Shown here: positions 8,828 to 17,617 of the stretch, in pieces
Layout of the letters: every line of letters starts with the position of its first letter
How positions within the stretch are numbered: the stretch's first letter is position 1
Origin: DASUAS01 sp963809795
GTDB lineage: Bacteria; Actinomycetota; Acidimicrobiia; IMCC26256; DASPTH01
Length of the DNA stretch: 64,000 nucleotides
Assembly (NCBI GenBank): GCA_963809795.1
Contig: CAWELN010000011.1
Coordinates: forward strand, 62,001-126,000
Reading direction: 5' to 3'
Notes under the pieces: generated by a model
What the model was told of the DNA's origin: nothing
Database searches by the model: none
The model's input: the letters and a program-made list of their open reading frames with translations, nothing else
Program-made: the position numbers and the translations under genes

Positions 8828-9997
8828 ATGAGCCTTCGCGACCACGTGATCTGCGACAGCGACCTGCACGTCATGGAGCCGCCGGACCTCTGGGAGCGCT
8901 ACATCGACCCGGCGTACGCGCACGCCGCGCCGCGCGGCTTGTCGGAGCTCCCGCGCGACATGCGCGTCCGGGTGAAGAACCACACGATGCTGCGCATGGG
9001 CACCGTGCGCGCCATGCACATCGAGGGTCGCAAGACCGGCTGGCGTGAGGAGCACGACAACGTGTACGCCGCGTCGGAGGCGGCGGGCTGGGACGCCGAG
9101 TCGCAGGTGGCGGCCATGGACGCCGAAGGCCTCGATCTCGCCGTGCTCTACCCGTCGCGTGGCCTGTTCGTCCTGGGGCTCGACAGCGTCGAGCAGATCG
9201 GTACCGACGGCCTCGAGCCCGCGTACGCGACCGCCATCGCACGCGCGTACAACGACTGGATGAAGGACTTCTGCGACGTCGCCCCCGACCGCATGTTCGG
9301 CGCGGGCATGGTCGCGCCGCACGACGTCGAGGGCGCAGTCATCGAGGCTCGCCGCTGCGTGGAGGAGCTCGGGTTCAAGGCCGTCTTCCTCGCGCCCGCG
9401 GCGGTCAACCGCCGCCCGTGGCACCACCCGGCATACGACCCGTTGTGGGCCGAGGTCGAGCGGCTCGACGTGCCCATCGCGTTCCACGGCGGCGGCCAGA
9501 CCTACCTGAAGCCCGACTTCAGCCTCGAGGTGCTCGACACGCTGATGTTGTGGCACACCTTCAGCCAGCCGCTCGGCATCCAGTTCGTCACCGCGTGCCT
9601 CTGTGGTGGCGGAGTGCTCGAGCGGTTCCCGGACCTGCGCGTCGCGTTGCTCGAGGGCAACTGCTCGTGGGCGCCGTGGTTCCTCTACCGGCTCGACGAG
9701 CACTACGAGTGGACGGGCTGGTACGAGGCCCCGAGTCTCACGATGCGCCCGTCCGACTACTTCCGCCGCAACTGCTGGATCTCGGTGGAGGCCGATGAGG
9801 AGACGGTGCCGCAGTTCATCGATCGCTTCGGCGACGATCGGCTGATCTTCTCGACCGACTACCCGCACGGCGACTCGAAGTTCCCGCACGCGGTCGACAC
9901 GTTCGACAAGCTGCCGATGAGCGACGAGGCCAAGGCGCGTGCGGTCGGCACCAACTGGTCCGACCTCTACAAGATCCGGCTGGTGAAGAAGGTCTGA
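8828..9997 (+). CDS. Amidohydrolase-2 family metal-dependent hydrolase
   Basis: 389 residues of the amidohydrolase_2 (PF04909-type) TIM-barrel family, which contains decarboxylases and hydrolases of aromatic acids and related compounds. Metal-site features are CDSDLHVMEPPDLW at the N-terminus, FHGGG in the middle and FSTDYPHGDSKFP near the C-terminus. The ATG is most likely leaderless, behind the -10 at 8816-8821. The next gene, a phosphotransferase, starts 10 bp after the stop, so the two are probably co-transcribed. It belongs to the same broad family as the genes at 30859 and 60505; the reaction cannot be predicted from sequence alone. Confidence 0.9.
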   Translation: MSLRDHVICDSDLHVMEPPDLWERYIDPAYAHAAPRGLSELPRDMRVRVKNHTMLRMGTVRAMHIEGRKTGWREEHDNVYAASEAAGWDAESQVAAMDAEGLDLAVLYPSRGLFVLGLDSVEQIGTDGLEPAYATAIARAYNDWMKDFCDVAPDRMFGAGMVAPHDVEGAVIEARRCVEELGFKAVFLAPAAVNRRPWHHPAYDPLWAEVERLDVPIAFHGGGQTYLKPDFSLEVLDTLMLWHTFSQPLGIQFVTACLCGGGVLERFPDLRVALLEGNCSWAPWFLYRLDEHYEWTGWYEAPSLTMRPSDYFRRNCWISVEADEETVPQFIDRFGDDRLIFSTDYPHGDSKFPHAVDTFDKLPMSDEAKARAVGTNWSDLYKIRLVKKV

Positions 9998-10007
9998 CCT
10001 CACCCTG

Positions 10008-11104
10008 GTGATCGACCACCCCGACGACCTCACCGCGGAGTGGCTCACCGGCGTCCTGCGCGCCACGAACGCCGCGGCCCGGGTCCATTCGCTCACGGTC
10101 GAGCCGATCGGCACCGGGCAGACGGGCGCGAGCTTCCGCCTCCACCTCGACGGCGACGGCGGTGTCCCGAACACCCTGGTCGCCAAGACCGCGGCCGGCG
10201 ATCGGGCCGCCCGCGAGCGCGTCGCCGCCGGGTACCGCAACGAGGTGGGGTTCTACACCGTGTTCCAGGACCGGGTCCGGATCCGTACCCCGCGCTGCTG
10301 GCACGCGGAGATCAGTGAGGACGCGTGCTCGTTCGTGCTCCTGCTCGACGACCTCGCTCCGGCGCGCCCCGGCGTGCAGGCAGACGGGTGCACGGTCGAC
10401 CAGGCGGCCGACGCGGCGCGCAACCTCGCCGGTCTGCACGCGCCGGTGTGGAACGACCCGTCGCTGTTCGACCACCGCGCCTGGCTGACCGCGATGTCGG
10501 GGAGCGCGCCGCGTTCCTGGGCGGGATCACCGAGGGCGCGGCCGAGCGGTTCCTGGCGCGCTACGGCCCCGAGCTGGGTGACGACGCCGAGACACTCCGC
10601 CGAGCCGCCGCGCTCACCGGGCGCTGGGTGGCGATCGACACCGGCGTCCAGGGCCTCGTGCACGGCGACTACCGCCTCGACAACCTCATGTTCCCGGAGC
10701 ACGGCGACGGCGTCGTGGCCGTCGACTGGCAGACCCTCGCCATCGGGCCGCCGGGGCGCGACCTCGCCTACTTCCTCGCCACCAGCGTCCTGGTCGACGA
10801 TCGGCGCGAGCACGAATCGGCGCTGGTCGCCGAGTACCTCGACGAGCTCCGGCGCATCGGGGTCGAGGACTACTCGTTCGAGCAGTGCTTCGCCGACTAC
10901 CGGCTCGGCGTGCTGCAAGGCCCGATGATCACGATGCTCGGCTGGGCGTACGCCACCGCGACGCCGTCCGCGAGCGCCGACGCGATGTTCCTCGCCATGG
11001 CGACCCGGTCGTGCGCCGCGCTGCGCGACCTCGGCTCGCTCGAGCTGGTCGCGGCGCGCGTGAAGCGCGGGGAGGGCCGACTCAGGCCTCGAGCTGCTCC
11101 TTGA
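10008..11104 (+). pseudogene. Aminoglycoside-phosphotransferase-fold (APH) kinase, frameshifted
   Basis: Protein-kinase-like small-molecule phosphotransferase. The GTG start leads into an N-lobe with GTGQTGASFRLHL and a likely ATP-binding lysine in TLVAKTAAG. The C-lobe has the catalytic loop VHGDYRLDNLMF and the metal motif VVDWQTLAIGPPGRDLAYF. The two lobes are in different frames; the shift lies in the G-run at 10499-10502, where one more G would restore a continuous protein of about 365 residues (AMSG joined to ERAAFLGG). A loss in a homopolymer is a common sequencing error, so the gene may be intact in the organism. The 3' end overlaps the convergent SRPBCC gene by 23 bp. Confidence 0.8.
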
Positions 11105-11462
11105 GCGCGGTGAGGGCGCCGACGTAGGCCCCCTGCATCGCTTCCACCATGGCGTCGTCGGCCTCGACGTCCCACGTGACGAAGGATCCGCTGCCCGCCG
11201 GCATCACCGTGATCGTCGCCCGGTGCAGCTCCGGCTGGACGTCGCCGTCGACGATCCCGTACGTGAGCGTGCGCTGCTCGTCGTCACGCGAGTACTGGTG
11301 CTCCACGAGGCGCATGCCGACCGTCCGCACCACTCGGTCGTCGCCGTCGAGCTCGCTCGTCTCGACACCGGGCATCCACGTGACGTCGCCGAAGTTGCCG
11401 ACCGTCGCCCACACGTCGTCGGCCGACCGGTTGATCGTGATCTCTGCGCGTCCCTCACCCAT
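11082..11462 (-). CDS. SRPBCC (START-like / polyketide-cyclase) family protein
   Basis: 126-residue helix-grip protein. It opens with the family's typical EITINRSADDVWATVGNFGDVTWMPGV stretch of strand, helix and loop, ends with a long amphipathic helix (ALTALKEQL), and forms a hydrophobic ligand cavity in known structures. It is similar in length to MxaD/polyketide-cyclase_2 proteins. The ATG at 11462 has AAGGAG 8 nt upstream; further upstream the frame is open but unlike the family. It is divergent from the SDR at 11542 across 79 bp. Ligand unknown. Confidence 0.85.
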   Translation of the reverse strand: MGEGRAEITINRSADDVWATVGNFGDVTWMPGVETSELDGDDRVVRTVGMRLVEHQYSRDDEQRTLTYGIVDGDVQPELHRATITVMPAGSGSFVTWDVEADDAMVEAMQGAYVGALTALKEQLEA

Positions 11463-11541
11463 GCGGTCGACTCCTTGGTGCGTCCGGGACGCGGCGGGAT
11501 ACCGTCGTCGGCCACGAAGGTCTACCCGAAACGAGGTCCCC

Positions 11542-12312
11542 GTGCCGTCACCCGCCGAACTCTTCGACCTCTCCGGACGCGTCGCCGTCGTCACCGGGGG
11601 GAGCCGCGGCATCGGTCGTGCGGTGTGCTTCGCGTTGGCGCAGGCCGGGGCCGATGTGGTCGTGGCGAGTCGCAAGCTCGACAACTGCGAGAGCACCGCG
11701 GCCGAGATCCGCGCCGCGACCGGGCGGACCGTGGTGCCGATGGCACTCAACGTCAGCCACTGGGACGAGTGCGGTGAGCTCGTCGACCGGGTGTACGCGG
11801 AGCTCGGTCACTGCGAGGTGCTCATCAACAACGCGGGGCTGTCGCCGCTGTACCCCGATCTCGCCTCGGTGACCGAGGAGCTCTACGACAAGACGCACGC
11901 GGTGAACGCCAAGGGCCCGTTCCGGCTGGCCGCGCTGTTCGCCACCCGCATGTTCGAGGGTGACGGCGGGTCGATCATCAACGTCTCGACCGCGGGGTCG
12001 TGGCGTCCCGACGAGCACGACCTGCCGTACGCGATGGCGAAGGCGGGGCTCAACGCGCTGACGCTCGGGTTGGCCGGCGCGTACAACCCGAAGGTGCGGG
12101 CCAACACCGTGCTCCCCGGCCCGTTCGAGACCGACATCACCAAGGCCTGGGCCGCAGGCACGATGGACACCGTCCGGGCGACCAACCCGATGCGGCGCAT
12201 GGGCCAGCCCGAGGACATGGCCGGGGTGTGCGTCTTCCTCGCCAGCGACGCGTCGAGCTACGTGAACGGCGCGCAGATCCTCTGCGACGGCGGCTCCTTC
12301 CGCACGCTCTGA
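11542..12312 (+). CDS. SDR family oxidoreductase
   Basis: 256-residue classical short-chain dehydrogenase/reductase: TGGSRGIG cofactor motif, NNAG, Ser in NVSTAG, and the YAMAK catalytic Tyr-Lys pair, followed by the usual PG and C-terminal GGSF. The GTG at 11542 follows an AACGAGG site, and a -10 TACCGT lies at 11500-11505. It resembles the SDR at 40420 (shared VVVASRKL and a WDEC motif), so the two are paralogues, probably acting on 3-hydroxyacyl-CoA-like alcohols. Cofactor preference is not decided; an Arg after the glycine motif leaves NADPH possible. Confidence 0.92.
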   Translation: MPSPAELFDLSGRVAVVTGGSRGIGRAVCFALAQAGADVVVASRKLDNCESTAAEIRAATGRTVVPMALNVSHWDECGELVDRVYAELGHCEVLINNAGLSPLYPDLASVTEELYDKTHAVNAKGPFRLAALFATRMFEGDGGSIINVSTAGSWRPDEHDLPYAMAKAGLNALTLGLAGAYNPKVRANTVLPGPFETDITKAWAAGTMDTVRATNPMRRMGQPEDMAGVCVFLASDASSYVNGAQILCDGGSFRTL

Positions 12313-12337
12313 CTCGCCGGATGTTCCGGACCCTGAG

Positions 12338-13189
12338 CTACGACATGGTGTGCGGACGCATCACGTGCTCCTGCGCGATCGACGCCAGCAGCCGGCCGGC
12401 GCCGTCGTGCACGGTGCCGGTGTAGTAGCCGCGGGCGCCGGCCGCGGCCATCGGCACGAGGTCGACGAGCACCCAGTCGTCCATCCGGCCGGCGTGGTGG
12501 AACCAGACCGAGTGGTCGAGGCTCGGACCCATCCACGGCGGGTCGCCGGGCGGCAGCTTGGCCAGTCCGGTCCCGACGTCGGACAGGTACGCGAGCACGC
12601 ACGCGTGGAGCGGTGGGTCCTCGGGGAGCGGGCCCCGCGCCCGGGCCCAGAACCGGTGCGGGCTCCCGGGGAAGTCGCCGCGCGGTTCGCCGCGTCCGAC
12701 GATGCGGAGATCGAAGATCGACGCGTGCGGGGTGACCGTGGGCGCGGGCACGGCCTCCGGCGGCGGCACTCCGTCGGGCATGGCCAGCGCCTGGAACTCG
12801 GGGCCGTCCTCGTCGGCGTGGAACGACACCAGCACGCTCATGATCACCTCGCCGTCCTGCACCGCGGCGACGTGCCGGGCGGAGTACGACCCGCCGTCGC
12901 GGTCGCGGTCGACGTGCAGGATCGTCGGGCGGTCGGCGCGGCCGGCGCGCAGGAAGTAGCCGTGCAACGAGTGGAGGCTGCGATCGTCGGGCACGGTCAA
13001 GCTCGCGGCGCGGGCCGCCTGCGCCGCCACCTGACCGCCGAAGAGCCGCGGACGCCGCCGGTCACCTTCGGGATTCACCCCGCGGAAGATGTCACGATCG
13101 AGCTCCTCGAGATCGAGCACCCGCAACAGCTCGGCGACGTCACGCGACTCGGCCTCGCCCCGCTCGGGTGCCGCCGGCTGCTCGGTCAT
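12338..13189 (-). CDS. tesB: Acyl-CoA thioesterase II (TesB type)
   Basis: 283-residue double-hotdog thioesterase that hydrolyses acyl-CoA to free acid and CoA. Family features are RLFGGQVAAQAARAA and LHSLHGYFLRAG in the first hotdog, and LDHSVWFHHAGRMDDWVLVD and ASIAQEHVMR in the second, which supply the Asp and Gln of the TesB catalytic triad. The ATG at 13189 is preferred because TACGGT lies 7 nt upstream as a leaderless -10; the frame continues upstream without conserved sequence. It faces the SDR at 11542 tail to tail and follows the amidase gene after 154 bp, probably from its own promoter. Confidence 0.92.
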   Translation of the reverse strand: MTEQPAAPERGEAESRDVAELLRVLDLEELDRDIFRGVNPEGDRRRPRLFGGQVAAQAARAASLTVPDDRSLHSLHGYFLRAGRADRPTILHVDRDRDGGSYSARHVAAVQDGEVIMSVLVSFHADEDGPEFQALAMPDGVPPPEAVPAPTVTPHASIFDLRIVGRGEPRGDFPGSPHRFWARARGPLPEDPPLHACVLAYLSDVGTGLAKLPPGDPPWMGPSLDHSVWFHHAGRMDDWVLVDLVPMAAAGARGYYTGTVHDGAGRLLASIAQEHVMRPHTMS

Positions 13190-13196
13190 CGCCGGA

Positions 13197-13202
13197 ACCG
13201 TA
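13197..13202 (-). promoter_or_regulatory. -10 element TACGGT of the tesB transcript
   Basis: On the minus strand TACGGT is followed by 7 nt and then the ATG at 13189, the same layout as other leaderless genes in this window. The 154-bp space between the amidase stop and tesB holds no other recognisable element. Confidence 0.45.
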
Positions 13203-13343
13203 GACGGCACCACCGCCACGGCCGTGCCCCGCTCGCCGAGGCGGCCCTGGGCGCGCCGCGTCACCAGCGCGGCGGTGGGGTCCTCCCGCTCGCGCGCTTT
13301 GAACGGGTCCGGCAACGTCTTCCGGGCCTGGGTGTCCATCGGG

Positions 13344-14828
13344 TCATCCGCGTCCGGTGGTGGGTCGGGCAGGCGATGCGACCGGGGCCGCGAGCGCGGA
13401 GATCGGGGGCACCCGGTCGGCCCAGGGCCGGGCCCGCTCGAGCTGCCCCGCGAGCTGCAGCAACGTCGCCTCGTCCCCGAACCGCCCGAGGAACTGCACG
13501 CCGATCGGGAGACCGGCGGCGTTCCACCACAGCGGCACCGACATCGCCGGGTTGCCGGTGAAGTTGGCGATGACCCCCGAGTACGCGATGGTACGGCTAC
13601 CGCGTTCGAGTGCGCGCGTCGGTGCGTCGGGGGTCGACGTGATCTCGCCGATGCGAGCCGGTGGCTCCGACAGCGTGGGAGTGAGCACGGAGTCGAACCC
13701 GTCGAGGAAGTGGGCGATCCGCCGTGACAGGCGCTGGAGCTCCTCGACCGCGATGAGGTAGGCGGAGGCCGGGACCGCGCGGCCCTGCTCCCAGAAGTGC
13801 CGGGTGAGCGGTTCGAGCTCGCCGACCTGTGGCTCGCGACCGAGCTCACGCACCCAGTACGCCACGATCCACGCCGTCGCGGAGTCGAAGACCGTGCCGA
13901 TCGCGCTCCCGGTCACCTCGTCGAACGCCGGCACGTCAGCCTCCACCATCTCGTGACCGAGCTCGTCGAGCAGCGCGACCGCGTCGTCGAGCGCGGCGAT
14001 GCAGTCGTCGTGGCCAGGTTCACCAGACGCGGTGCGGGGGCTGTACGCGATGCGCAATCGGCGGGGTTCGGTCTCGAGCTCGGCCGAGAAGGCGCGCACG
14101 GGCGGTGGTGCCACGTACGGATCCCCCGGTGCCGGGCCCGCGACCGCGTCGAGCAGCGCGGCCGCGTCGCGTACCGAGCGGGTCACGGCGAACTCGCACC
14201 CCCACCCGTGCACGATGTCGCCGTATCGGGGCGCGTACGACACCCGGGCCCGGGTGGGCTTCAAGCCGAACAGTCCGCACGCCGATGCCGGATAGCGGAT
14301 CGAGCCGCCGAGGTCGTCGGCGTGCGCCATGGGCACCATGCGGGAGGCGACGGCGGCGGCGGAGCCCCCGCTCGAGCCGCTCGTCGACCGGTCGGGATCC
14401 CACGGGTTGCGGGTCGGGCCGAACCGCTCCGGTTCGCATGCCGGCGCCATGCCGAACTCGGGCGTGTTGGTCTTGCCGAGGATCACCAAGCCCGCACGCC
14501 GGAATCGCGTCACCAGCTCGGACTCGTACGTGGAGACGTGTTCGCCGAGGAAGCGCGAGCCCTCGCAGAACCGCACACCTTCCATCTCCACCGCGAGGTC
14601 CTTCAGCAGGAACGGCACGCCGGCGAACGGTCCGGTCACCCCCACGCGGGCGGCATCCAGGGCACGCTCGAAGGTCGGTGTGATCACCGCATTCAGCGTC
14701 GGGTTCAGCGCCTCGATGCGCTCGATGCCCGCCTGCACGAGCTCGACCGCGTCGACCTCACCGGTGCGGACCAGCGCAGCCTGCGCGGTGGCATCGAGCC
14801 CGGCGACGTCCTCGGCCACCGTGCTCAT
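13344..14828 (-). CDS. Amidase (amidase-signature family)
   Basis: 494-residue amidase hydrolysing a carboxamide to acid and ammonia through a Ser-Ser-Lys triad. Visible are the catalytic lysine in VPFLLKDLA, the serine-rich signature STSGSSGGSAAAVAS, and GGSIRYPASACGLFGLKPTR with the nucleophile-side GGS. The segment AHADDLGGS replaces the more usual GTDGGGS, a small variation. The start codon overlaps the stop of the copper amine oxidase gene as ATGA (14825-14828 on the minus strand), so the two are translationally coupled. Together with the amine oxidase and SDR this suggests a catabolic route for an amine- and amide-containing compound. Confidence 0.93.
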   Translation of the reverse strand: MSTVAEDVAGLDATAQAALVRTGEVDAVELVQAGIERIEALNPTLNAVITPTFERALDAARVGVTGPFAGVPFLLKDLAVEMEGVRFCEGSRFLGEHVSTYESELVTRFRRAGLVILGKTNTPEFGMAPACEPERFGPTRNPWDPDRSTSGSSGGSAAAVASRMVPMAHADDLGGSIRYPASACGLFGLKPTRARVSYAPRYGDIVHGWGCEFAVTRSVRDAAALLDAVAGPAPGDPYVAPPPVRAFSAELETEPRRLRIAYSPRTASGEPGHDDCIAALDDAVALLDELGHEMVEADVPAFDEVTGSAIGTVFDSATAWIVAYWVRELGREPQVGELEPLTRHFWEQGRAVPASAYLIAVEELQRLSRRIAHFLDGFDSVLTPTLSEPPARIGEITSTPDAPTRALERGSRTIAYSGVIANFTGNPAMSVPLWWNAAGLPIGVQFLGRFGDEATLLQLAGQLERARPWADRVPPISALAAPVASPARPTTGRG

Positions 14829-16738
14829 CAGTCGGCGTGACAGCTGGTGCTGCTCGCCGTCGGCGCGACGTCGAGCGCGGGGTTGCGGTCGAAGAAGCCG
14901 AACGGCGAGAGCACGAACCCCGTGTACTCGACCGGCATCACCGGCCAGTCTTCGGGGCGCACGAAGTGGGTGACGCCGAACGTGTACCAGAGCACGACGT
15001 CGGTGTCGACGAGCGACCGGTCGGCGGCGGTCCACCGCGGCAGGCCGTCGCCACCTTCGTGCTGGTTGGGGAACTCGCCCGCGGCGCGTCGCTCGTCGGC
15101 GCGGTACGGCGTGACCCACAGGTTGTGACGGGCGAAGCCGGCGCGCCGGCCCACGCTCGAGTCCGGTGCCGCCAGCATCGTCGGGGTCGACGCGGTGGGG
15201 ACGAGCCGGTAGCCGACGGGCTGGTCGAGCCCGTTGCGGCTGGCTTCGTTCACCACGCGCCACGCACGGCTGGTCGCGGCGTTGGTGTCGCGCCGGGCCG
15301 CCAGCTCGCTCGCCAGCGGCGTGACACGCGAGCGGAACGCGTTGCCCCACGGGTTGTCGGGGCCGGGGGGCACCGCTTCCGCCTCGACCTCGTAGACCGA
15401 GTTCACCGGGCCGTCGACGTCGAGGTCGAGCCGGGCCGAGAAGAGGTGCTGGTGGTGCGGCGCGGCGATGCCGGGCGCGATCACGTTGGCGAACTCGGGC
15501 TGCATACCGGGCTCGATGGCCATCGGCGACACGATCCCGGTGAGCTTCACCTCCAGTTGGATGTTGCCGTCGAGGTAGAAGTACCAGTAGAAGCCGTACT
15601 CGTAGTTGCCGACGGTGGCGATGAAGCTGACGACCAGCCGACGCGATCGCCGCGTCTCGTCGGTGCCGCCGTGCAGGTCGTGGTGCTTCCAGAGGATCCC
15701 GTAGTCCTCCTCGTGGAGGCACACCGCGTTCGGGACCGTGTAGGGCTGTCCCTGCTCGGTGCTCAGCACCGCGTCGAAGTAGTGGATGACGCCCAGGCAG
15801 TCGCAGCCGAGTTGGAGCGAGTTGCCCATGCGGCCGAGGCCCCACTCGCCGGCGTCGAACGCGTTCTTCCACCCGTGCATCGGGCCGGGGTCGCCGTAGG
15901 GCACGACCATCTCGGAGATCGACGCCCGGTACAGCACCGGCCGGACCCGGTCGCCGTCGTGGTAGCCGACGGTGTGCAGGACGAGGCCCTCGTACGGGTC
16001 GAAGCCGACGCGGAACGACCACCGCGACCAGCGCACGTGGTTGCCGTCGACCACGAAGCTCGCACCGTCGGGCTGCACGATCTCCAGCGGCTGGAGGTCG
16101 TCGCGCATCGGCCCGATGTCGTCGGCGAGGTACGCGCCCCGGTCGGTCGGCATGGGCACGACGCCGAGGTCGACCACCTCGAGCACCTCGCCCGCACCCT
16201 GGTCGAAGAACGCGATGACGCCCTCGATCGGTTGGGCGTATCCGTTGTCCTGCGGTCGCGCCCGCAGGTAGGAGATGCAGCGGCTGATCCGCCGGCCGTC
16301 CTCGTGGGCGACACCGAACGATCCCGCCGGCCACGGGTCGATCTGCACGCGGTCGAAGTCGTCGATGCCGCGCCGCCGCAGCGCGGCCTGCCACTCCGGG
16401 TGCTCCTTCACCTTCACGATGGCCGACATCGACTCGCCGAAGAGCAGCGCGGGCCGCATGTCGGGATGCACCGCCCACGAACGGACCTCGCCCTTCGTGA
16501 CCGAGACGACGACCTCGGTCACCTCCAGGCGCCCGGGCGGCACGAGCAGCGCCTCCAGCTCCCGGTCGACGGGGGCGCCCGGTTCGTGTCCGAGCACCGT
16601 GGTCTTGTCCGGCTCGTGCAGGCGCACGTGGACGAACGCGGCGTCGACCTCGAAGCGGGGATCGGCGGTGATCACCGCGACCGCGCGGCTGACCTCGTCG
16701 GACGTGAGGGCGTCGAGCGGGTGCGCCGCCGCGGGCAT
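14828..16738 (-). CDS. Copper-containing primary-amine oxidase
   Basis: 636-residue copper amine oxidase converting RCH2NH2 with O2 and water to aldehyde, NH3 and H2O2. The topaquinone precursor is Tyr379 in VGNYEYGF; the general base is Asp295 in AFDAGEWGLG; copper ligands are the HQH triplet at 429-431 and a later His in THFVRPEDWPVMP. The N-terminal small domains are present and the length is normal. No signal peptide is seen, so it is probably cytoplasmic like other actinobacterial members. It starts immediately after the SDR stop (16739) and overlaps the amidase start by ATGA. The resulting aldehyde may be the substrate of the neighbouring SDR. Confidence 0.95.
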   Translation of the reverse strand: MPAAAHPLDALTSDEVSRAVAVITADPRFEVDAAFVHVRLHEPDKTTVLGHEPGAPVDRELEALLVPPGRLEVTEVVVSVTKGEVRSWAVHPDMRPALLFGESMSAIVKVKEHPEWQAALRRRGIDDFDRVQIDPWPAGSFGVAHEDGRRISRCISYLRARPQDNGYAQPIEGVIAFFDQGAGEVLEVVDLGVVPMPTDRGAYLADDIGPMRDDLQPLEIVQPDGASFVVDGNHVRWSRWSFRVGFDPYEGLVLHTVGYHDGDRVRPVLYRASISEMVVPYGDPGPMHGWKNAFDAGEWGLGRMGNSLQLGCDCLGVIHYFDAVLSTEQGQPYTVPNAVCLHEEDYGILWKHHDLHGGTDETRRSRRLVVSFIATVGNYEYGFYWYFYLDGNIQLEVKLTGIVSPMAIEPGMQPEFANVIAPGIAAPHHQHLFSARLDLDVDGPVNSVYEVEAEAVPPGPDNPWGNAFRSRVTPLASELAARRDTNAATSRAWRVVNEASRNGLDQPVGYRLVPTASTPTMLAAPDSSVGRRAGFARHNLWVTPYRADERRAAGEFPNQHEGGDGLPRWTAADRSLVDTDVVLWYTFGVTHFVRPEDWPVMPVEYTGFVLSPFGFFDRNPALDVAPTASSTSCHAD

Positions 16739-17533
16739 TCAGCCGCCCGCGGTCTGCTGGCGCATGTACTCGGCGGTGCCGGACACGAAGCCTTCCACGT
16801 TGTTCGCCTTCCCCGTGGCGAACTCCTTGAAGTACTCGGGGATGTACACCTCGATCGCCCCGCGGTCGAGCGCGTCGAAGGTCGCGTCGACGAGCTCGCC
16901 GACGGTGATGAACTCGACCGGTGCGGTGAACGGATCGTTGTCGGGCATCTGGAAGAGCGGGGTGTCGACCACCCCGGGATAGACGACGAGCACCTTGACC
17001 CCGCTGTCCCAGAGGTCGATCGCCATCGCCTCCGAGAACACCGCCAGCGCCGACTTCGACGCGTCGTACGCCGCCTCGCCCGGCGACGAGAGGGTGGCGG
17101 CGACAGACGAGACGTTGACGATGTGCCCGGCGCCGCGCTCGATCATCTGCGGGAGCAGCGCCAGGGTCAGGCGGGTCGGTCCGAGGAAGTTCACCTGCAT
17201 CACCGTGTCGACGGTGGCGGCGTCGAGGGCCCGGACGTTGCGCCGCTTGGGGATGCCGGCGTTGTTGACCAGCACGTCGACGCCGCCCATGGCGGCCACC
17301 GCGTCGGTGGCGAGGCGGTCGACGGCGTCGGCGTCGCCCAGATCGGCGGGCAGCTCGTGCACCGTCGCGCCGTGGCTGCGGCACAGCTCGGCGGTGGCGC
17401 CGAGCCGGCCCTCGTCGCGGCCGTTGAGCGCCACGATCGCACCCCGGATGGCGAACTGCTCGGCCAATCCGGCGCCGATGCCCGACGACGCCCCCGTGAC
17501 CAGGACGCGACTTCCTTGCCAATCGATCCCCAT
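16739..17533 (-). CDS. SDR family oxidoreductase
   Basis: 264-residue classical SDR with TGASSGIG, NNAG, the NVSSVAA serine region and YDASK. The C-terminal half continues into an extended tail (PEYFKEFATGKANNVEGF) typical of the DltE/short membrane-associated SDR subgroup. It is the first gene of the SDR, amine oxidase and amidase operon; its stop abuts the next ATG. TACCGT lies 9 nt before the ATG, so the message has little or no leader. It probably reduces or oxidises an aldehyde or alcohol produced by the oxidase, by context only. Confidence 0.9.
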   Translation of the reverse strand: MGIDWQGSRVLVTGASSGIGAGLAEQFAIRGAIVALNGRDEGRLGATAELCRSHGATVHELPADLGDADAVDRLATDAVAAMGGVDVLVNNAGIPKRRNVRALDAATVDTVMQVNFLGPTRLTLALLPQMIERGAGHIVNVSSVAATLSSPGEAAYDASKSALAVFSEAMAIDLWDSGVKVLVVYPGVVDTPLFQMPDNDPFTAPVEFITVGELVDATFDALDRGAIEVYIPEYFKEFATGKANNVEGFVSGTAEYMRQQTAGG

Positions 17534-17542
17534 AGGTCCGGC

Positions 17543-17548
17543 ACGGTA
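17543..17548 (-). promoter_or_regulatory. -10 element TACCGT of the SDR/amine-oxidase/amidase operon
   Basis: TANNNT hexamer on the minus strand, 9 nt before the ATG at 17533, implying a leader of about two bases or none. The divergent AMP-ligase gene has its own candidate -10 TACGCT at 17581-17586, so the 84-bp space holds two back-to-back promoters. Confidence 0.4.
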
Positions 17549-17617
17549 GGTCACGCACCGAAGGGGGGTCCACCGCGTCGTACGCTCGTGTCCCGCGACG
17601 CATGGCGAGGAGGCACG

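Noticed and set aside
12317..12329. Hairpin CCGGA-TGT-TCCGG between the SDR and tesB stops
   Set aside because: Only five base pairs and no T-run; too weak to call a terminator.
13190..13340. N-terminal extension of TesB in the same frame
   Set aside because: The sequence is not TesB-like and a leaderless -10 lies directly before ATG 13189.
14837..17617. Upstream extension of the acyl-CoA synthetase frame to 14837
   Set aside because: It lies antisense to the amine oxidase and SDR. The real start is ATG 17618 with AGGAGG.
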